Positions 45,568 to 57,965 of a stretch of DNA of 64,000 nucleotides are shown here, piece by piece (within the stretch, counting starts at the first letter, position 1; each line of letters begins with the position of its first letter). Origin of the DNA: Dysidea avara. Lineage: Eukaryota > Porifera > Demospongiae > Dictyoceratida > Dysideidae. Both the position numbers and the translations under genes were made by a program. The notes beneath the pieces were generated by a model that did no database searches, was not told the DNA's origin, and worked only from the letters and a program-made list of their open reading frames with translations. The stretch spans positions 30,062,472-30,126,471 of the forward strand of contig NC_089276.1 in assembly GCF_963678975.1 (NCBI RefSeq), written 5' to 3'.

Positions 45568-45583
45568 GGAACCTCCGAAATAC

Positions 45584-45618
45584 AACCATGCTTCCTACAC
45601 AAGGGTAAATTTGGTACA
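45584..45618. mobile_element. Fold-back element, right arm
   Basis: AACCATGCTTCCTACACAAG and the following bases are the inverted counterpart of about 40410-40445, showing that the DIRS inserted near the end of a fold-back element. 45.6-47.9 kb holds no recognisable gene, only scattered TTTATTAGAG motifs. Confidence 0.55.
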
Positions 45619-47919
45619 TCACATATTTTTATTGCCTGACTAGACAACACTAGCTACTGTAATGTCAGAGTTCCTCATTTTATAATTCTGAATAATCACC
45701 AGACCAAGTTCCCTCTTCTCCGTTTGCTCTCTGTAACAAAACATACTACAGTACCTCAGAATTAACAAAAAAATAAGCACAAACGTACTCTATTTTGCTT
45801 TATTCCACAAATACAGCTTAGAGAGCATGCCTTTTTAGTGCCTATACTGAAAGTATTTTGTAAATACAATTCTAGTCAACATCTCCCTATTTGTCCTCCA
45901 AGAACGTCATCACACACTGCACTTTGACATAATAATTCCATAATCACATGCCAACGGTATATCTCATTCGAACACGCACATTAATAGCTGTTAGATAGTA
46001 TTACAACTAATGCAAGTAAATTACAATAAACAAAACTTATGAGTTATGAATAATAACAAAAGAATAATAACAAAAGACTAGCTGTTATTTTGCAGCTGCA
46101 CACAGAGTAGTAACAATATGGTTTCATGGTGTAACAATATGGTTTCATGGTTTACCAATTATCAAGTTAGCAACTCTGCTGTATTATTACTGTATTGTCT
46201 AGAGCATTTTCCTGGAAAATTGATCTTTATCAACATTCACTTATTTGGACATATGAGTGATTAGATGGTTTACTACTAATCAAGTTATTGACTAGTCAAG
46301 AGTGTTTCCTAGAAAAGCAGTTTTTATCTTATTTGGACAAGTGCATAAGTCCCATATTTCTGTTTTAAGGTTTCTGTGTAATACAGATGTATGACTTGGT
46401 TTTCAACCTTAATGTGAACTGTTTTCCACAACTTTTTCTATCATCTACATGGATATACCTCACAAAAAAATCACCCATTTATTACTGTACAGGCCATGTA
46501 CAGGGATGATACTTTACCAACTGTACACAGGACCAATCATAGTGCAGACAATAAAGATGCAGATAGGTTGCTGATGAGTGGAAATGAGTTTAAAATTAGC
46601 CAAGTATGTATCAATTTAAGTTAGCCATGATACAATCCTATCAGTCAACCCACCCTATTTTGCAGCCATGCACTCAGCAAGTATATATATGCCTGTGCTT
46701 ATCAGCGAGGTATTGTATTATAGTGTGGTGACTATAATACACTTAATCCCTTCAGTCTGGTTACCAACATTACCTCCATAAGTGGAGCATTTCTATAGAG
46801 GTATCTACCTAAGTCACCTGGTTACAACACATAATTATGTCTGATCTGTTTTAGAGTACACTTCTGCAGTTTGGTCTCCTAACCTACTATGTGATATCAA
46901 AAAGTAACATATGGAACAATTTAATACAAAAAAGTGACAGACTGCTTTATTAGAGTGTTTGAAAATCTTTCTGTCATATAACAGAGATATAGCTATACTG
47001 AGAGATAATTGATGTATACAAATTCTTTAGTTGTTGATCAGTTGCCTATCTAACCAATGAAATCCCTACAAGTGCAAATTATATATTCATATAGCAATAT
47101 GTGACAGTAAGCCTTTTCTATGTTGTATTAATTTTCTTTAACATGATTCATTAATGAAGGGAATTCTTTAGCTCATACAGTGTACAAAATAATCATCTTC
47201 AAGGTAAACCCTTCAATTTTTCTTCAAAATGATGATCACTGTTTACTGTAAAAAAATTAAATCCAAACCTGGCCGACTGCTTTATTAGAGATCTTCAAAA
47301 TAATTGTTATCATAATCAGTTGCTCTGTATTGCTTTCTTTAGTGGTCAGCTACTTACTTATTCAGGTAATGAAGTCCTTACAACTGTTAAGTATTCGTAT
47401 CACTCAATGAGACAGGTATGACATATTTGGTTTCTTAAATGTTATTCATTATTAAAGCAAATTCATTGGTCCATATGATGTATATAGCATTTTACTGAGT
47501 GTGCATACACAGAAACATACTGAAGGTGTTATGTATATCAATGAAATCCATGAAGACTGTATTTACATACTCTAATAGAACATTCACTGATGTTACAAAA
47601 TTGTTTCCATATAAGATGTGATTCTAATGATGGATTATTCAGGTTACTTTGATGTATAGCTAACAACTAGATATGCTAAGTAAATAGATCTGGCCAGCTC
47701 TGTGACAGTGGAGGCAGGAAAAAAAAGCTATCATATTTTCAAGATTGTTAACAGTTAATTTTCATACAGTACATCATTGTCTTTGATGACACCCACATAA
47801 AAATATCACTTTCTCCCTGTCAACAGCCAAGAGCAGCTCAGTGTGGAATCTGCTACAGTGGAACCTGCCTATAATGGTCACCAGATATATCTGGCTTTTA
47901 TATACAGGTGGCTGTTATA

Positions 47920-48866
47920 CAGTGTTGGGAATAACGCGTTACGTAATATTATTACTTTATTTGTGGTAACCAAGTAATATAACGAAATACACTATAAAAA
48001 CGGGTAATCTAACTCAAGTTACTTTACTTACAAATTTAACGCGTTACCTAAGTAATATAGTTACTGTAACGAGTCTAATATTACGTAATATTATTACTAC
48101 AAGTAACGAAGTTACTAATCTCGTTAGTTATTCTCTGAGTAATGTTTAGCCACAACGAAGTAACGAAGCCTACTGAATGAAGCTTATTCACCAGCTTCAT
48201 TCAGTAGGCTTAGGCCCCTATTCGGTAATTATTAGTTTCTCATCCACCGCCCGCATCCTTCTCAAGCTACCGCACGGGAAGCCATTATTTACTCTGTGCA
48301 AGCTCAGAAGAACACGTGATGCCAAACTCTTATAATTTTTTGTTGATGAACGCTACATTTCGCTATATATCGCCAGGAGAACTGTTGTTTTCCTTAGTAA
48401 ATTGCTGCAGTGCCAGTTGCAATCGTGTTCTATCGACTTCGCTTTCAGTTGACTGTCGAAAAACAGTTGGCGAGTCACGAAAAGTAGGTGAAGGAAATGT
48501 TTGTAGTAAGAAAGAAAGACAAATTGAACAAGGTCTGTACATCAGTGTGAAAATAATGGCATAATGGTAATACCCTCCCGCCCACATCATAATAATTAGA
48601 AAGGCTGGATGAGAAACTAATAATCACCAAATAGGGGCCTTATAACCAAGATTTCCACACTGTCCAACAACGCAATTATGTCACGTGATAAGGTGGTAGT
48701 TTCACACATGACAGCTTAAGGCTGTGGACACAAAGTAATATAATATGTAATATTATTACAGTTACTTTATTTTATGGGTAATATGTAACTGTAACTAAAT
48801 AGTTCAGTTGCAAGTAATATGTAATATGTAACTAGTTACTTTTACAAAGTAACTTGCCCAACACTG
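47920..48866. mobile_element. hAT-type MITE with exact 8-bp target duplication
   Basis: Ends CAGTGTTGGGAATAACGCGT and CAAAGTAACTTGCCCAACAC (then TG) are the widespread CAGTGTTGGG hAT-type terminus. CTGTTATA flanks both sides (47912-47919, 48867-48874). The interior is AT-rich, with GTAATATTATTAC palindromes and a 16-bp perfect hairpin at 48168-48207. A second element is nested within it. Confidence 0.9.
48213..48639. mobile_element. PIF/Harbinger-type MITE nested in the hAT MITE
   Basis: GGCCCCTATTCGGTAATTAT plus TAGTTTCTCATCCA is matched inverted at the right end (TGGATGAGAAACTAATAATC...). It is flanked by TTA (48210-48212, 48640-48642), the three-base duplication typical of Harbinger elements. 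An 82-codon frame inside is not credible as a gene. Confidence 0.8.
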
Positions 48867-49092
48867 CTGTTATAGAGAAAACCTGCATAAGGTGGTCAGC
48901 AGCATTTTAGTGGCTATGACCATTCTAAATGAGTAATTATTATTAAGAGGCTCGCGCCAACTGTAATTTGACGGACAAGGTGAGCTTGTTATGAATGTTG
49001 GTTATAGCTATTGAATACATTAATTAGCTGGCTATACGTACGTGACGTAGCTTCCATATAGTCTCGCGTGGCCAGACAGTTTTTATCTCACA

Positions 49093-49174
49093 GCGATTAT
49101 CGAATTAAAATTATAAGCGCCTGCTTGAAAAGGCGCTTTTCGAGCAGACGCTTATAATTTCTAATCGATAAGCG
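49093..49174. repeat. Imperfect hairpin upstream of actinoporin-like gene
   Basis: CGATTATCGAATTAAAATTA with TAAGCGCCTGCTT pairs with AGCAGACGCTTATAATTTCT with AATCGATAA. It lies 120-200 bases before the start codon at 49295; its function is unknown. Confidence 0.6.
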
Positions 49175-49294
49175 CCGTGGGGCCTGGTCACTCGAGAGCT
49201 TCCGCACTCGCCGATTAATAGTATAGATACGTGATTAATCTGCAAGTGCGGCTAAGTGAAGTTGCTGGGAAAAGGAGTAATCACTCCAATAAAC

Positions 49295-49870
49295 ATGGAA
49301 AATTCCGAAAGTGATACCTCCAGTAATGCAAAGACAGTAAAAGCTGTTGTTGGTGCAGCTGAGTTAACTCACAAAGTAATTAAGGGTGCTTTTAAAGGAC
49401 TTAGCAATGTTGGCAGAAGAGTTGCCATAGGAGTTTGCAATGAAACAGAAACTACATGGTTTGGTGGTAGCGTCTATTTTTATTCTGGTACGTCTGATAT
49501 AGTGCTTCCTCGCTCGGTTGCTCCTGGAAAAGCGTTCACGTATGCTGCTCGAAAAACTGCTGGGCCATGGCTTGCTGGAGCCGTTGGTGTTGTAGCCTAT
49601 AAAATGAGTAATGGCTGTACTCTTGCTGTGATGTTTCAAGTTCCTTTTGATTACAATTTATATGACAACTACTGGAATGTCACACTATATAAGGATCATC
49701 GCAAGGCCGACTACTCAGTTTTCAAGGAATTATATTACACCGAATCACCTTTTAAGGGCAATAATTCCTGGCAAGAAAAGGACCTTGATGATACTTATGC
49801 CATAAGAGGAATCATGACAAACTCTTCACAAGGTCTAGTGATGATTCACATCTATAAAAAGGGTAGCTAG
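49295..49870 (+). CDS. Actinoporin-like protein, single exon (copy 1)
   Basis: 191 codons from the ATG at 49295 to TAG; the frame is open upstream to 49256 but without ATG. The sequence matches the actinoporin / sea-anemone cytolysin-like fold: an N-terminal amphipathic-like helix region, the GxVYFYSGTSDIVLP strand, a GAVGVVAY segment, and the conserved aromatic VPFDYNLY...WNV region associated with membrane-head-group binding. No signal peptide is evident and no RGD tripeptide was seen, unlike secreted anemone members, so secretion and lysis are uncertain. It is convergent with the homologue at 61122. No frame damage. Confidence 0.85.
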   Translation: MENSESDTSSNAKTVKAVVGAAELTHKVIKGAFKGLSNVGRRVAIGVCNETETTWFGGSVYFYSGTSDIVLPRSVAPGKAFTYAARKTAGPWLAGAVGVVAYKMSNGCTLAVMFQVPFDYNLYDNYWNVTLYKDHRKADYSVFKELYYTESPFKGNNSWQEKDLDDTYAIRGIMTNSSQGLVMIHIYKKGS

Positions 49871-49905
49871 CTAAATGTTGTTTATATAGACAAGAATCAG
49901 TAGCT

Positions 49906-49928
49906 ATGTATTTTTTTGCATGTTTAAT
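49906..49928. repeat. Target-site duplication of LINE, left
   Basis: ATGTATTTTTTTGCATGTTTAAT, written here only to mark the site, is repeated at 60081-60101 with two fewer T. Confidence 0.8.
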
Positions 49929-50427
49929 TTTTTTTGTAAGTATAAAATTGTAATAACAACACACAAGTAGCTACAATAAACAAAACTTTAAGTAAAATCA
50001 GTTCCTTAAACGTGACTCCACCCTAACTAGATCCATTGGAGGTGGGGTTCTGTCGAAGTGACCGAATGATGACCGAGCACCATGGATACATGCAATAGCA
50101 GAACGCAGCAAAGAAAAGCAAAGACAGCAACGGAGCCAGTTTAGAGTAACCGAGTAATTATCCTCCCACTTATTGGACAAAAGAGAAGCCAGACGTTTGT
50201 AAAAGATAGTGGCCTCACGAGCCAGACCTCCAGTAGCGGAAAAAACCAAGGGAGAGGATGAGGCGTGTTCAACTTCTCGGACGATACGTTGGCCATGAGC
50301 ACGACGTTTGATGTTCCTATTGGCTCTTATAGGCAGCAGACAATTATGAGCATTTATTTGAGGCAGCATAAGGATTGAAAACTCTGACATCGACAAAGCA
50401 TTTCTCTGATTGACCACCCCAAAAACG
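49929..50427 (-). pseudogene. LINE 3' portion (endonuclease-like domain to C-terminus)
   Basis: The minus-strand frame from about 50427 encodes RFWGGQSEKCFVDVRVF, then a damaged stretch, then RRAHGQRIVREVEHASSSPL and WLRCCLCFSLLRSAIACIHG, homologous to the C-terminus of the element at 38904. It ends at a stop at 49998, followed by a short A-rich 3' tail. The other half of the same insertion is at 59818-60080; an inverted-repeat element separates them. Confidence 0.8.
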
Positions 50428-50859
50428 GTCTTGCAGAAATTTACTTAAACGCAAAAATTACCATACCCTTTACGGGAAATTTTTAAGTTACCAGCGCCAT
50501 CATACTTACGGAGTAACTTTAAGTTATGTGTTCCGTCTTCATTACGGGGAAACTTTAAGTAATTATCTCCGTCATCTTTACGGGAGAATTTAAGTCATTG
50601 CGTCACGTGATCTTAGTTATCTGTAGTTGTGACGTGTCTGCCTCCCACTGTCACGCAATCCGTCCCATGAATTCACTACTACAGTACCGTATTAATTTTA
50701 TTAGCTTATTACTGGGCTGCTAATCTTTTGCTTTTCAAATCAATTGTGGTACCATCGCGCACACCCTCTATAATCACTCGCTGCCTTAGCCAGTACCACG
50801 TGATTTTAGCGGCCCTTAACCACTTGATTTTGATCACGTGACTTTGGCGGTTCAACCAC

Positions 50860-50991
50860 ATGGATTGTGAAGTGTGCTGTAATGAGGCTGCAGATTTTCT
50901 ATGCTATGACTGCAGTCCTGAAGGAAGGCCTCTTTGCAGCAGTTGCTCAGAATTATTACAACGTAACCCCAAAGGAACTGGACATTCACTG
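50860..50991 (+). pseudogene. B-box-like zinc-binding exon
   Basis: 44 codons from ATG to a GTGAGT donor. Regular Cys pairs (MDCEVCCNEAADFLCYDCSP, then LCSSCSELLQ...GTGHS) fit a B-box type zinc finger. It is the first exon of the gene carried in the 9.4-kb element and joins in phase 0 to 51053. Intact by itself, but the next exon has a stop. Confidence 0.6.
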
Positions 50992-51052
50992 GTGAGTCTT
51001 ATACCTCATGAATCTTCATACAAAATTAAATAATATTGTGTTGTGTGCATAG

Positions 51053-51430
51053 GTGCCTGTAGAAGAGAGCCCCAGCACCTGACTGCCCAGCACCAACACT
51101 GTTAGTTCTCAGAGCTCCCATCACAGTAATGATTCTTTGGATAGTGCCGAGGCCAGTAAAGTTTTAACTTTAGTTGAATCTTTTTCGCTTCTCTCCTTTT
51201 ATCCGTATCAGAAGTCCATCATTGACGCTGTACTGGATATGAAGAACACAATCATTATCCAATCTACTGGAAATATGAAAAGTCTTTGCTTACAATTCCC
51301 AAGTCTGGTCCTGGATGCCAACTTTGTCAGGCTAGCTCCTATATTTATAAACGAAGGGAAAAACATTTGGGATTGGATCTCAGTGTTTGATCTCAGAATG
51401 AAACCACTGTGCCACCATGGTAGCTACTGA
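51053..51430 (+). pseudogene. RecQ-like helicase N-terminal fragment, decayed
   Basis: After acceptor GCATAG the frame meets TGA at 51080 and then stays open to 51430. FYPYQKSIIDAVLDMKNTII followed by IQSTGNMKSLCLQFPSLVLD is the RecQ motif 0/motif I region. The Walker A loop should read TGSGKS and here reads TGNMKS, so ATP binding is destroyed. Homology fades after FVRL. No later helicase motifs were found downstream. Confidence 0.65.
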
Positions 51431-52939
51431 CTTCATGGATTTGTCAATATATAGCAATATGTTAATCTGTGTCAACCTTAACCATAACTTTAGTATTGCC
51501 TGTTTACCAAAATATGACTTTCACTGTCCGTACGAAGGTAATTTTTTTCTGAGCTCAAGGCGAGCATGGGTTGAAGTGAATAACTGAGCAGACCCTAACC
51601 AAAATTTATACTAGTGTGTTTGATAATACTGAAGTCTGTTGATAAATATTAGTGGTAACATAATTATGAAGAATTAAATAAATAGACTGGTTGAGTTAGC
51701 TGGAAGAATAGCTTCTATGCTTATTAATGCACTATCAACAGTGTCAGTAAAATATTTGCAAATGTTAATATACCCTAGCAAAATATTGTAGGTACGTAGC
51801 AACTATGGGCCGTACTAGTTAGGTACCATAAATGATGGTGACTTAATTTTGGCAAATCAACATGCAAAGCAGGAAATTTTTGGCAAACATACTGTATATG
51901 GTCAGTACTGAACAGTATAAAAATAACTAATAGGCAAATAAAGTTTGGCAAATTTCCTTTGTTTGTCAAATTTGCTTAAGCCACGCTAAACTTTCATTGT
52001 TTATGGTAGTAACAAACCTAACAGTATCTTCAGAACAGCCAATAAATGTTTCGGATAGATTGATACAGAATTTTTAAAAACAGAATTTTGTAATGACGGA
52101 CTGCCTTCAGTCAGAACAGCTAAGGATACAAGCTCGCTGTTAGATGCTGACCGTTGCCTTTTGGCATACTGTAGTATATACAATGCACACACACATCAAG
52201 CCATTCACATGCTTTCAATTGTCCTCCTTTTTGTCGAATTTCTTACAGTGCAAGGTGTTGATTCTGTAGCTCTGGCCACACAGTGGCATTTATGGTTTCC
52301 CAGTAAATTGTCCATTCCTCCATAATGACCGGATTGAATACAGAATGGCTTTTCTACTAAGTGTTGTTTAAATGCTGTGTAACGGGGACATAGCTGTAAT
52401 GATAATGATACGGCTAACAAACTTTTACAAATTAATAGGAGGGACACACATTCGGACAATAATGTCTGTGTTAGCTATGCCAAATGAGCTATGCACAGGA
52501 TTACCAGCACACTGATTCTTATCTAAGCACACCATACAAGTACAAGAAATATGATTACATTTGTTTACTTATTTGCAACACAATTATCACTGTAATTAGA
52601 GTCTTGTATGTAACATGTGCTGATAAACAAGTTATTAAATTCTGTTATAACAAAAACAGGTAGAAAGAAAAATATTAATAAGCTTTGGATTCATGGAGAA
52701 AGGTCAGGAAACAAGGGAGATTGCCAGCACCTGTGGACCCCTACTGACTGTTCTGTGTGTGCAACATTACAATACTGTTAATATATATTAGTTAATGGCT
52801 TAATGATTAATCTTATATGCTATTGGTAGATCAGAGGATGCTAAAAAGAAACGATTACAAACCAAGAGAAGCCAAGAGATACTGCAGCTATCTATGGTCC
52901 TCCAGACAAGCAGCAACACTTTTTGAATGATGAAGATGA

Positions 52940-53131
52940 CTTAAAGAACCAAAGAAAAAGAAGGGTGCCAGTCCTAGCAATAAACCCAAGATAGGAGGAA
53001 AAGTAAAGGCAAAATATGACTGAGAGTGGTTTACAGGAGAACTGGTTTCCTACAATAAAGACATTGATCAGTGGACAATTTACTTTAAAGATGATGATTA
53101 TACCAATTATGTGATTTTTTCCAGACAGACA
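52940..53131 (+). pseudogene. Tudor/Agenet-like domain fragment
   Basis: The frame LKEPKKKKGASPSNKPKIGG leads to VKAKYD-stop-EWFTGELVSY and DQWTIYFKDDDYTNYV, the pattern of a Tudor-like barrel (K-x-KYD-x-EW-x-TG...W...F-x-DDD). TGA at 53021 interrupts it. It may be the C-terminal part of the helicase-type protein or a separate capture. Confidence 0.45.
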
Positions 53132-54062
53132 TTAAAATGGAATATGACAAGCTTTAAGCAGGACATTTTTATTATGTAATTGTGATATTGACATAAAATT
53201 ACAATTTCATGCCTACATGTACTGAGACATATCGACAATATAAACCCCCATGTAGCAAAACGTGAGGTTCATGGCTAGGAGGGGATATACGCAGTTGCAT
53301 GTATATGTGATCTATATTCTGACTTTGAGCCAGGCTTTAGTAATACAAGTGTAGTGGCTGGCATCCAAAGAATGTTTCAAATCTTGCATTGGTATTGCTC
53401 TTGGGCACCCTTAAATTTTAACAATACAACCTCCACCTTCCCTTAATGGACCTTATCCTCAATTAGAGGTGTACCGACAATCAGATTGGTCACCAATATG
53501 GGAATTTTAGCCTATATCGGTAATTGGTAAAGATGCTACAAGAATCGATATTGCTAGCAATATTCACACAGTGGGATTACATTGGTTTCTTACTTAATCC
53601 TAAAAGTGCCACTGCTCCTTGTCTATTGAGGCTGTGCTGAACAAAGCTAGAAGCCATACAAACACAGGCGATTGTTTCCTTGCTGAAGTGCTTATCCATT
53701 GTTTAAAATGAAATAGTAAAAGCCAGTACTTTAGAGATGATGAAAAAGCCACAGGAGAACTAAGGAAGGCAGAATCTGTCTTCTCTACCAGCCATTAAAA
53801 TGTGAAGTAATGCAAAGTAATCCTTTTAAGCCTTGATGGGAGCATGCATAAAATAATTATTTGTGGTGCTTCTGGGTTGCACAATGGAAGCGACACCACA
53901 AACATAGACCATAGATTGCATTTAGCATAAAAGAGTTACAGTAGATCATAGATAGGTATAGTATTATCTATGGCTGGCTACATTTGTTGAAAACTGTGCC
54001 TTGCAAATATCAGATCGACCATCTGTTATTGGTTTAATTTATTGGATAACCCTAAGAAACCA

Positions 54063-57000
54063 CCATGTAGAGAATTCGTTTACAAACTAGTGACCCTGTA
54101 GAGACATCAGCTAGAAGAAGTTACCTTGTAAAGAGTTCAGCTACATAGAAACCATTCTGTAAAGAGCTCAGCTGCAAACAAATCACCTGTACAGAATTCA
54201 GCTACAAACAAATCACCCTGTAGAGAGATCAGCTAGAAGAAGTTACCTTGTTGATAGTTCAGCTACAAACAAATCACCATGTAGAGAGATCAGCTAGAAG
54301 AAGTTACCTTGTAGAGAGTTCAGCTACAAAGAAACCATCATGTAGAGAGTTCAGCTGCAAACAAATCACCTGTAGAGAATTCAGCTACAAACAAATCTCC
54401 CCGTAGAGAGATCAGCTAGGAGAAGTTTCCTTGTAGAGAGTTCAGTTACAAAGAAACCACAATGTAGAGAATTCGTTTACAAACTAGTGATCCTGTAGAG
54501 ACATCAGCTAGAAGAAGTTACCTTGTAAAGAGTTCAGCTACAAAGAAACCATTCTGTAAAGAGCTCAGCTGCAAAAAAAATCACCTTTACAGAATTCCAC
54601 TAAAATCAAATCACCCTATAGAAAGATCAGCTAGAAGAAGTTACCTCGTAGAGAGTTCAGTTACAAAGAAACCACCATGTAGAAAATTCATTTACAAACT
54701 AGTGACCCTGTAGAGACATCAGCTAGAAGAAATTACCTTGTAAAGAGTTCAGCTACATAGAAACCATTCTGTAAAGAGCTCAGCTGCAAACAAATCACCT
54801 GTATAGAATTCAGCTACAAACAAATCACCCTGTAGAGAGATCAGCTAGAAGAAGTTACCTTGTAGAGAGTTCATCTACAAAGAAACCATCATGTGGAGAG
54901 TTCAGCTGCAAACAAATCACCTGTAGAGCGTTCAGCTACAAACCCATCTCCTGTAGAGAGATCAGCTAGAAGAAGTTACCTTGTAGAGAGTTCAGCTACA
55001 AAGAAACCATCATGTGGAGAGTTCAGCTGCAAACAAATCACCTGTAGAGAGTTCAGCTACAAACCAATCTCCCTGTAGAGAGATCAGCTAGAATAAGTTT
55101 CCTTGTAGAGAGTTCAGCCACAAACAAATCACCCTGTAGAAAGATCAGCTAGAAGAAGTTACCTTGTAGAGAGTTCAGTTACAAAGAAACCACCATGTAG
55201 AAAGTTCAGCTACAAACTAGTGACCTTGTGGAGACATCAGCTAGAAGAAACTACCTTGTAGAGAGCTCAGCTACAAAGAAACTATTCTGTAAAGAGCTCA
55301 GCTGCAAACAAATCACCTGTACAGAATTCAGCTACAAACAAATCACCCTGTAGAAAGATCAGCTAGAAGAAGTCACCTTGTAGAGAGTTCAGCTACAAAG
55401 AAACCACCATGTAGGGAGTTCAGATAGAAGAAGTTACCTTGTAGAGAGTTCAGCTGCAAACAAATCTCCCTGTAGAGAGTTTAGTTAGAAGAAGTTACCT
55501 TGTAAAGAGTTCAGCTACAAAGAAACCATTCTGTAAAGAGCTCAGCTGCAAAAAAAATCACCTGTACAGAATTCCACTACAAACAAGTCACCCTATAGAA
55601 AGATCAGCCAGAAGAAGTTACCTCGTAGAGAATTCAGTTACAAAGAAACCACCATGTAGAGAATTCATTTACAAACTAGTGACCCTGTAGAGACATCAGC
55701 TAGAAGAAGTTACCTTGTAAAGAGTTCAGCTACATAGAAACCATTCTGTAAAGAGCTCAGCTGCAAACAAATCACCTGTACAGAATTCACCTACAAACAA
55801 ATCACCCTGTAGAGAGATCAGTTAGAAGAAGTTACCTTGTTGATAGTTCAGCTACAAACAAATCACCATGTAGAGAGATCAGCTAGAAGAAGTTACCTTG
55901 TAGAGAGTTCAGCTACAAAGAAACCATCATGTGGAGAGTTCAGCTGCAAACAAATCACCTGTAGAGAGTTCAGCTACAAACCAATCTCCCTGTAGAGAGA
56001 TCAGCTAGAATAAGTTTCCTTGTAGAGAGTTCAGCCACAAACAAATCACCCTGTAGAAAGATCAGCTAGAAGAAGTTACCTTGTAGAGAGTTCAGTTACA
56101 AAGAAACCACCATGTAGAAAGTTCAGCTACAAACTAGTGACCTTGTGGAGACATCAGCTAGAAGAAACTACCTTGTAGAGAGCTCAGCTACAAAGAAACT
56201 ATTCTGTAAAGAGCTCAGCTGCAAAAAAAATCGCCTTTACAGAATTCCACTAAAAACAAATCACCCTATAGAAAGATCAGCTAGAAGAAGTTACCTCGTA
56301 GAGAGTTCAGTTACAAAGAAACCACCATGTAGAAAATTCATTTACAAACTAGTGACCCTGTTGAGACATCAGCTAGAAGAAATTACCTTGTAAAGAGTTC
56401 AGCTACATAGAAACCATTCTGTAAAGAGCTCAACTGCAAACAAATCACCTGTATAGAATTCAGCTACAAACAAATCACCCTGTAGAGAGATCAGCTAGAA
56501 GAAGTTACCTTGTAGAGAGTTCATCTACAAAGAAACCATCATGTGGAGAGTTCAGCTGCAAACAAATCACCTGTAGAGAGTTCAGCTACAAACCAATCTC
56601 CTGTAGAGAGATCAGCTAGAAGAAGTTACCTTGTAGAGAGTTCAGCTACAAAGAAACCATCATGAAGAGAGTTCAGCTGCAAACAAATCTCCCTGTAGAG
56701 AGTTCAGTTAGAAGAAGTTACCTTGTAGAAAGTTCAGCTACAAAGAAACCATCATGAAGAGAGTTCAGCTACAAACAAATCACCCTGTAGAAAGATCAGC
56801 TAGAAGAAGTCACCTTGTAGAGAGTTCAGCTACAAAGAAACCACCATGTAGGGAGTTCAACTAGAAGAAGTTACCTTGTAGAGAGTTCAGCTACAAAGAA
56901 ACCATCATGAAGAGAGTTCAGCTGCAAACAAATCTCCCTGTAGAGAGTTTAGTTAGAAGAAGTTATATACCTTGTAGAGAGTTCAGCTACAAAGAAAACA

Positions 57001-57965
57001 TTCTTTAAAGAGCTCAGCTGCAAACAAATCACCTGTACAGAATTCAGCTACAAACGAATCACTCTGTAGAGAGATCAGCTAGAAGAAATTATCTTGTAGA
57101 TAGTTCAGCTACAAACAAATCACTCTGTAGAGAGATCAGCTAAAAGAAGTTACCTTGTAGAGAGTTCAGCTACAAATTTAAAGAAACCATCATGTGGAGA
57201 GTTCAGCTGCAAACAAATTACCTGTAGAGAGTTCAGCTACAAAGAAACCACCATGTAGGGAGTTCAGCTAGAAGAAGTTACCTTGTAGAGAGTTCAGCTA
57301 AAAAGAAATCATCATGAAGAGAGTTCAGCTGCAAACAAATCTCCCTGTAGAGAGTTCAGTTAGAAGAAGTTACCTTGTAGAGAGTTCAGCTACAAGAAAC
57401 CATTCTGTAAAGAGCTCAGCTGCAAACAAATCACCTGTATAGAATTCAGCTACAAACAAATCACCCTGTAGAGAGATCAGCTAGAAGAAATTACCTTGTA
57501 GAGAGTTCAGCTACAGTAAAAAGAAACCACCATGTAGAGAGTTCAGCTGCAAAGAAATCACCCTATAGAAAATTCTGCCACAAACAAATTGTCCTGTAGA
57601 AAGATCAGTTAGAAGAAGTTATCTTGTAGAGAGTTCAGCTACAAAGAAACCACCATGTAGAGAGTTCAGATAGAAGAAATTACCTTGTAGAGAGTTCAGC
57701 TACAAAGAAACCATCATCTAGATAGTTCAGCTGCAAACAAATCACCTGTAGAGAGTTCAGCTACAAACAAATCTCCCTGTAGAGAGATCAGTTAGAAGAA
57801 GTTACCTTTTAGAGAGTTCAGCTACAAAGAAACCAATCTGTAAAGAGCTCAGCAGCAAAAAAATTACCTGTACAGAATCCAGCTACAAATAAATCACCCT
57901 GTAGAGAGAACAGCTAGAAGAAGTTACCTTGAAGAGTGTTCAGTTACAAAGAAACCACCATGGAC
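54063..57965 (-). repeat. Composite repeat copy 4: inverted 31-bp minisatellite (about 126 units)
   Basis: Reverse-complement of the same unit (ACAAGGTAACTTCTTCTAGC and variants). Long higher-order blocks recur, for example 54780-55080 against 56440-56640. The array begins abruptly at 54063 with no 3' module, so this copy is 3'-truncated. Frames here are artefacts. 53.2-54.06 kb holds nothing recognised. Confidence 0.95.

Larger units (their letters stand above)
40711..45583 (-). mobile_element. Apparently complete DIRS-type retrotransposon
   Basis: 4.87 kb with all parts expected of a DIRS element: gag-like, RT/RNase H and tyrosine recombinase ORFs on the minus strand, 109-bp inverted terminal repeats, and an internal complementary region carrying the complements of both outer ends. 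No target duplication is seen, as expected for recombinase-mediated insertion. Repeats are identical by eye and all three frames are open, so the copy may be young. Confidence 0.9.

Noticed and set aside
48316..48564. 82-codon frame in the Harbinger-type MITE
   Set aside because: Too short, no transposase features, and overlaps an antisense frame of equal length.
54893..56393. Open frames of 61 and 82 codons in the inverted minisatellite
   Set aside because: They are readings of a repeat whose unit happens to lack stops in one frame for short spans; composition is purely the repeat.
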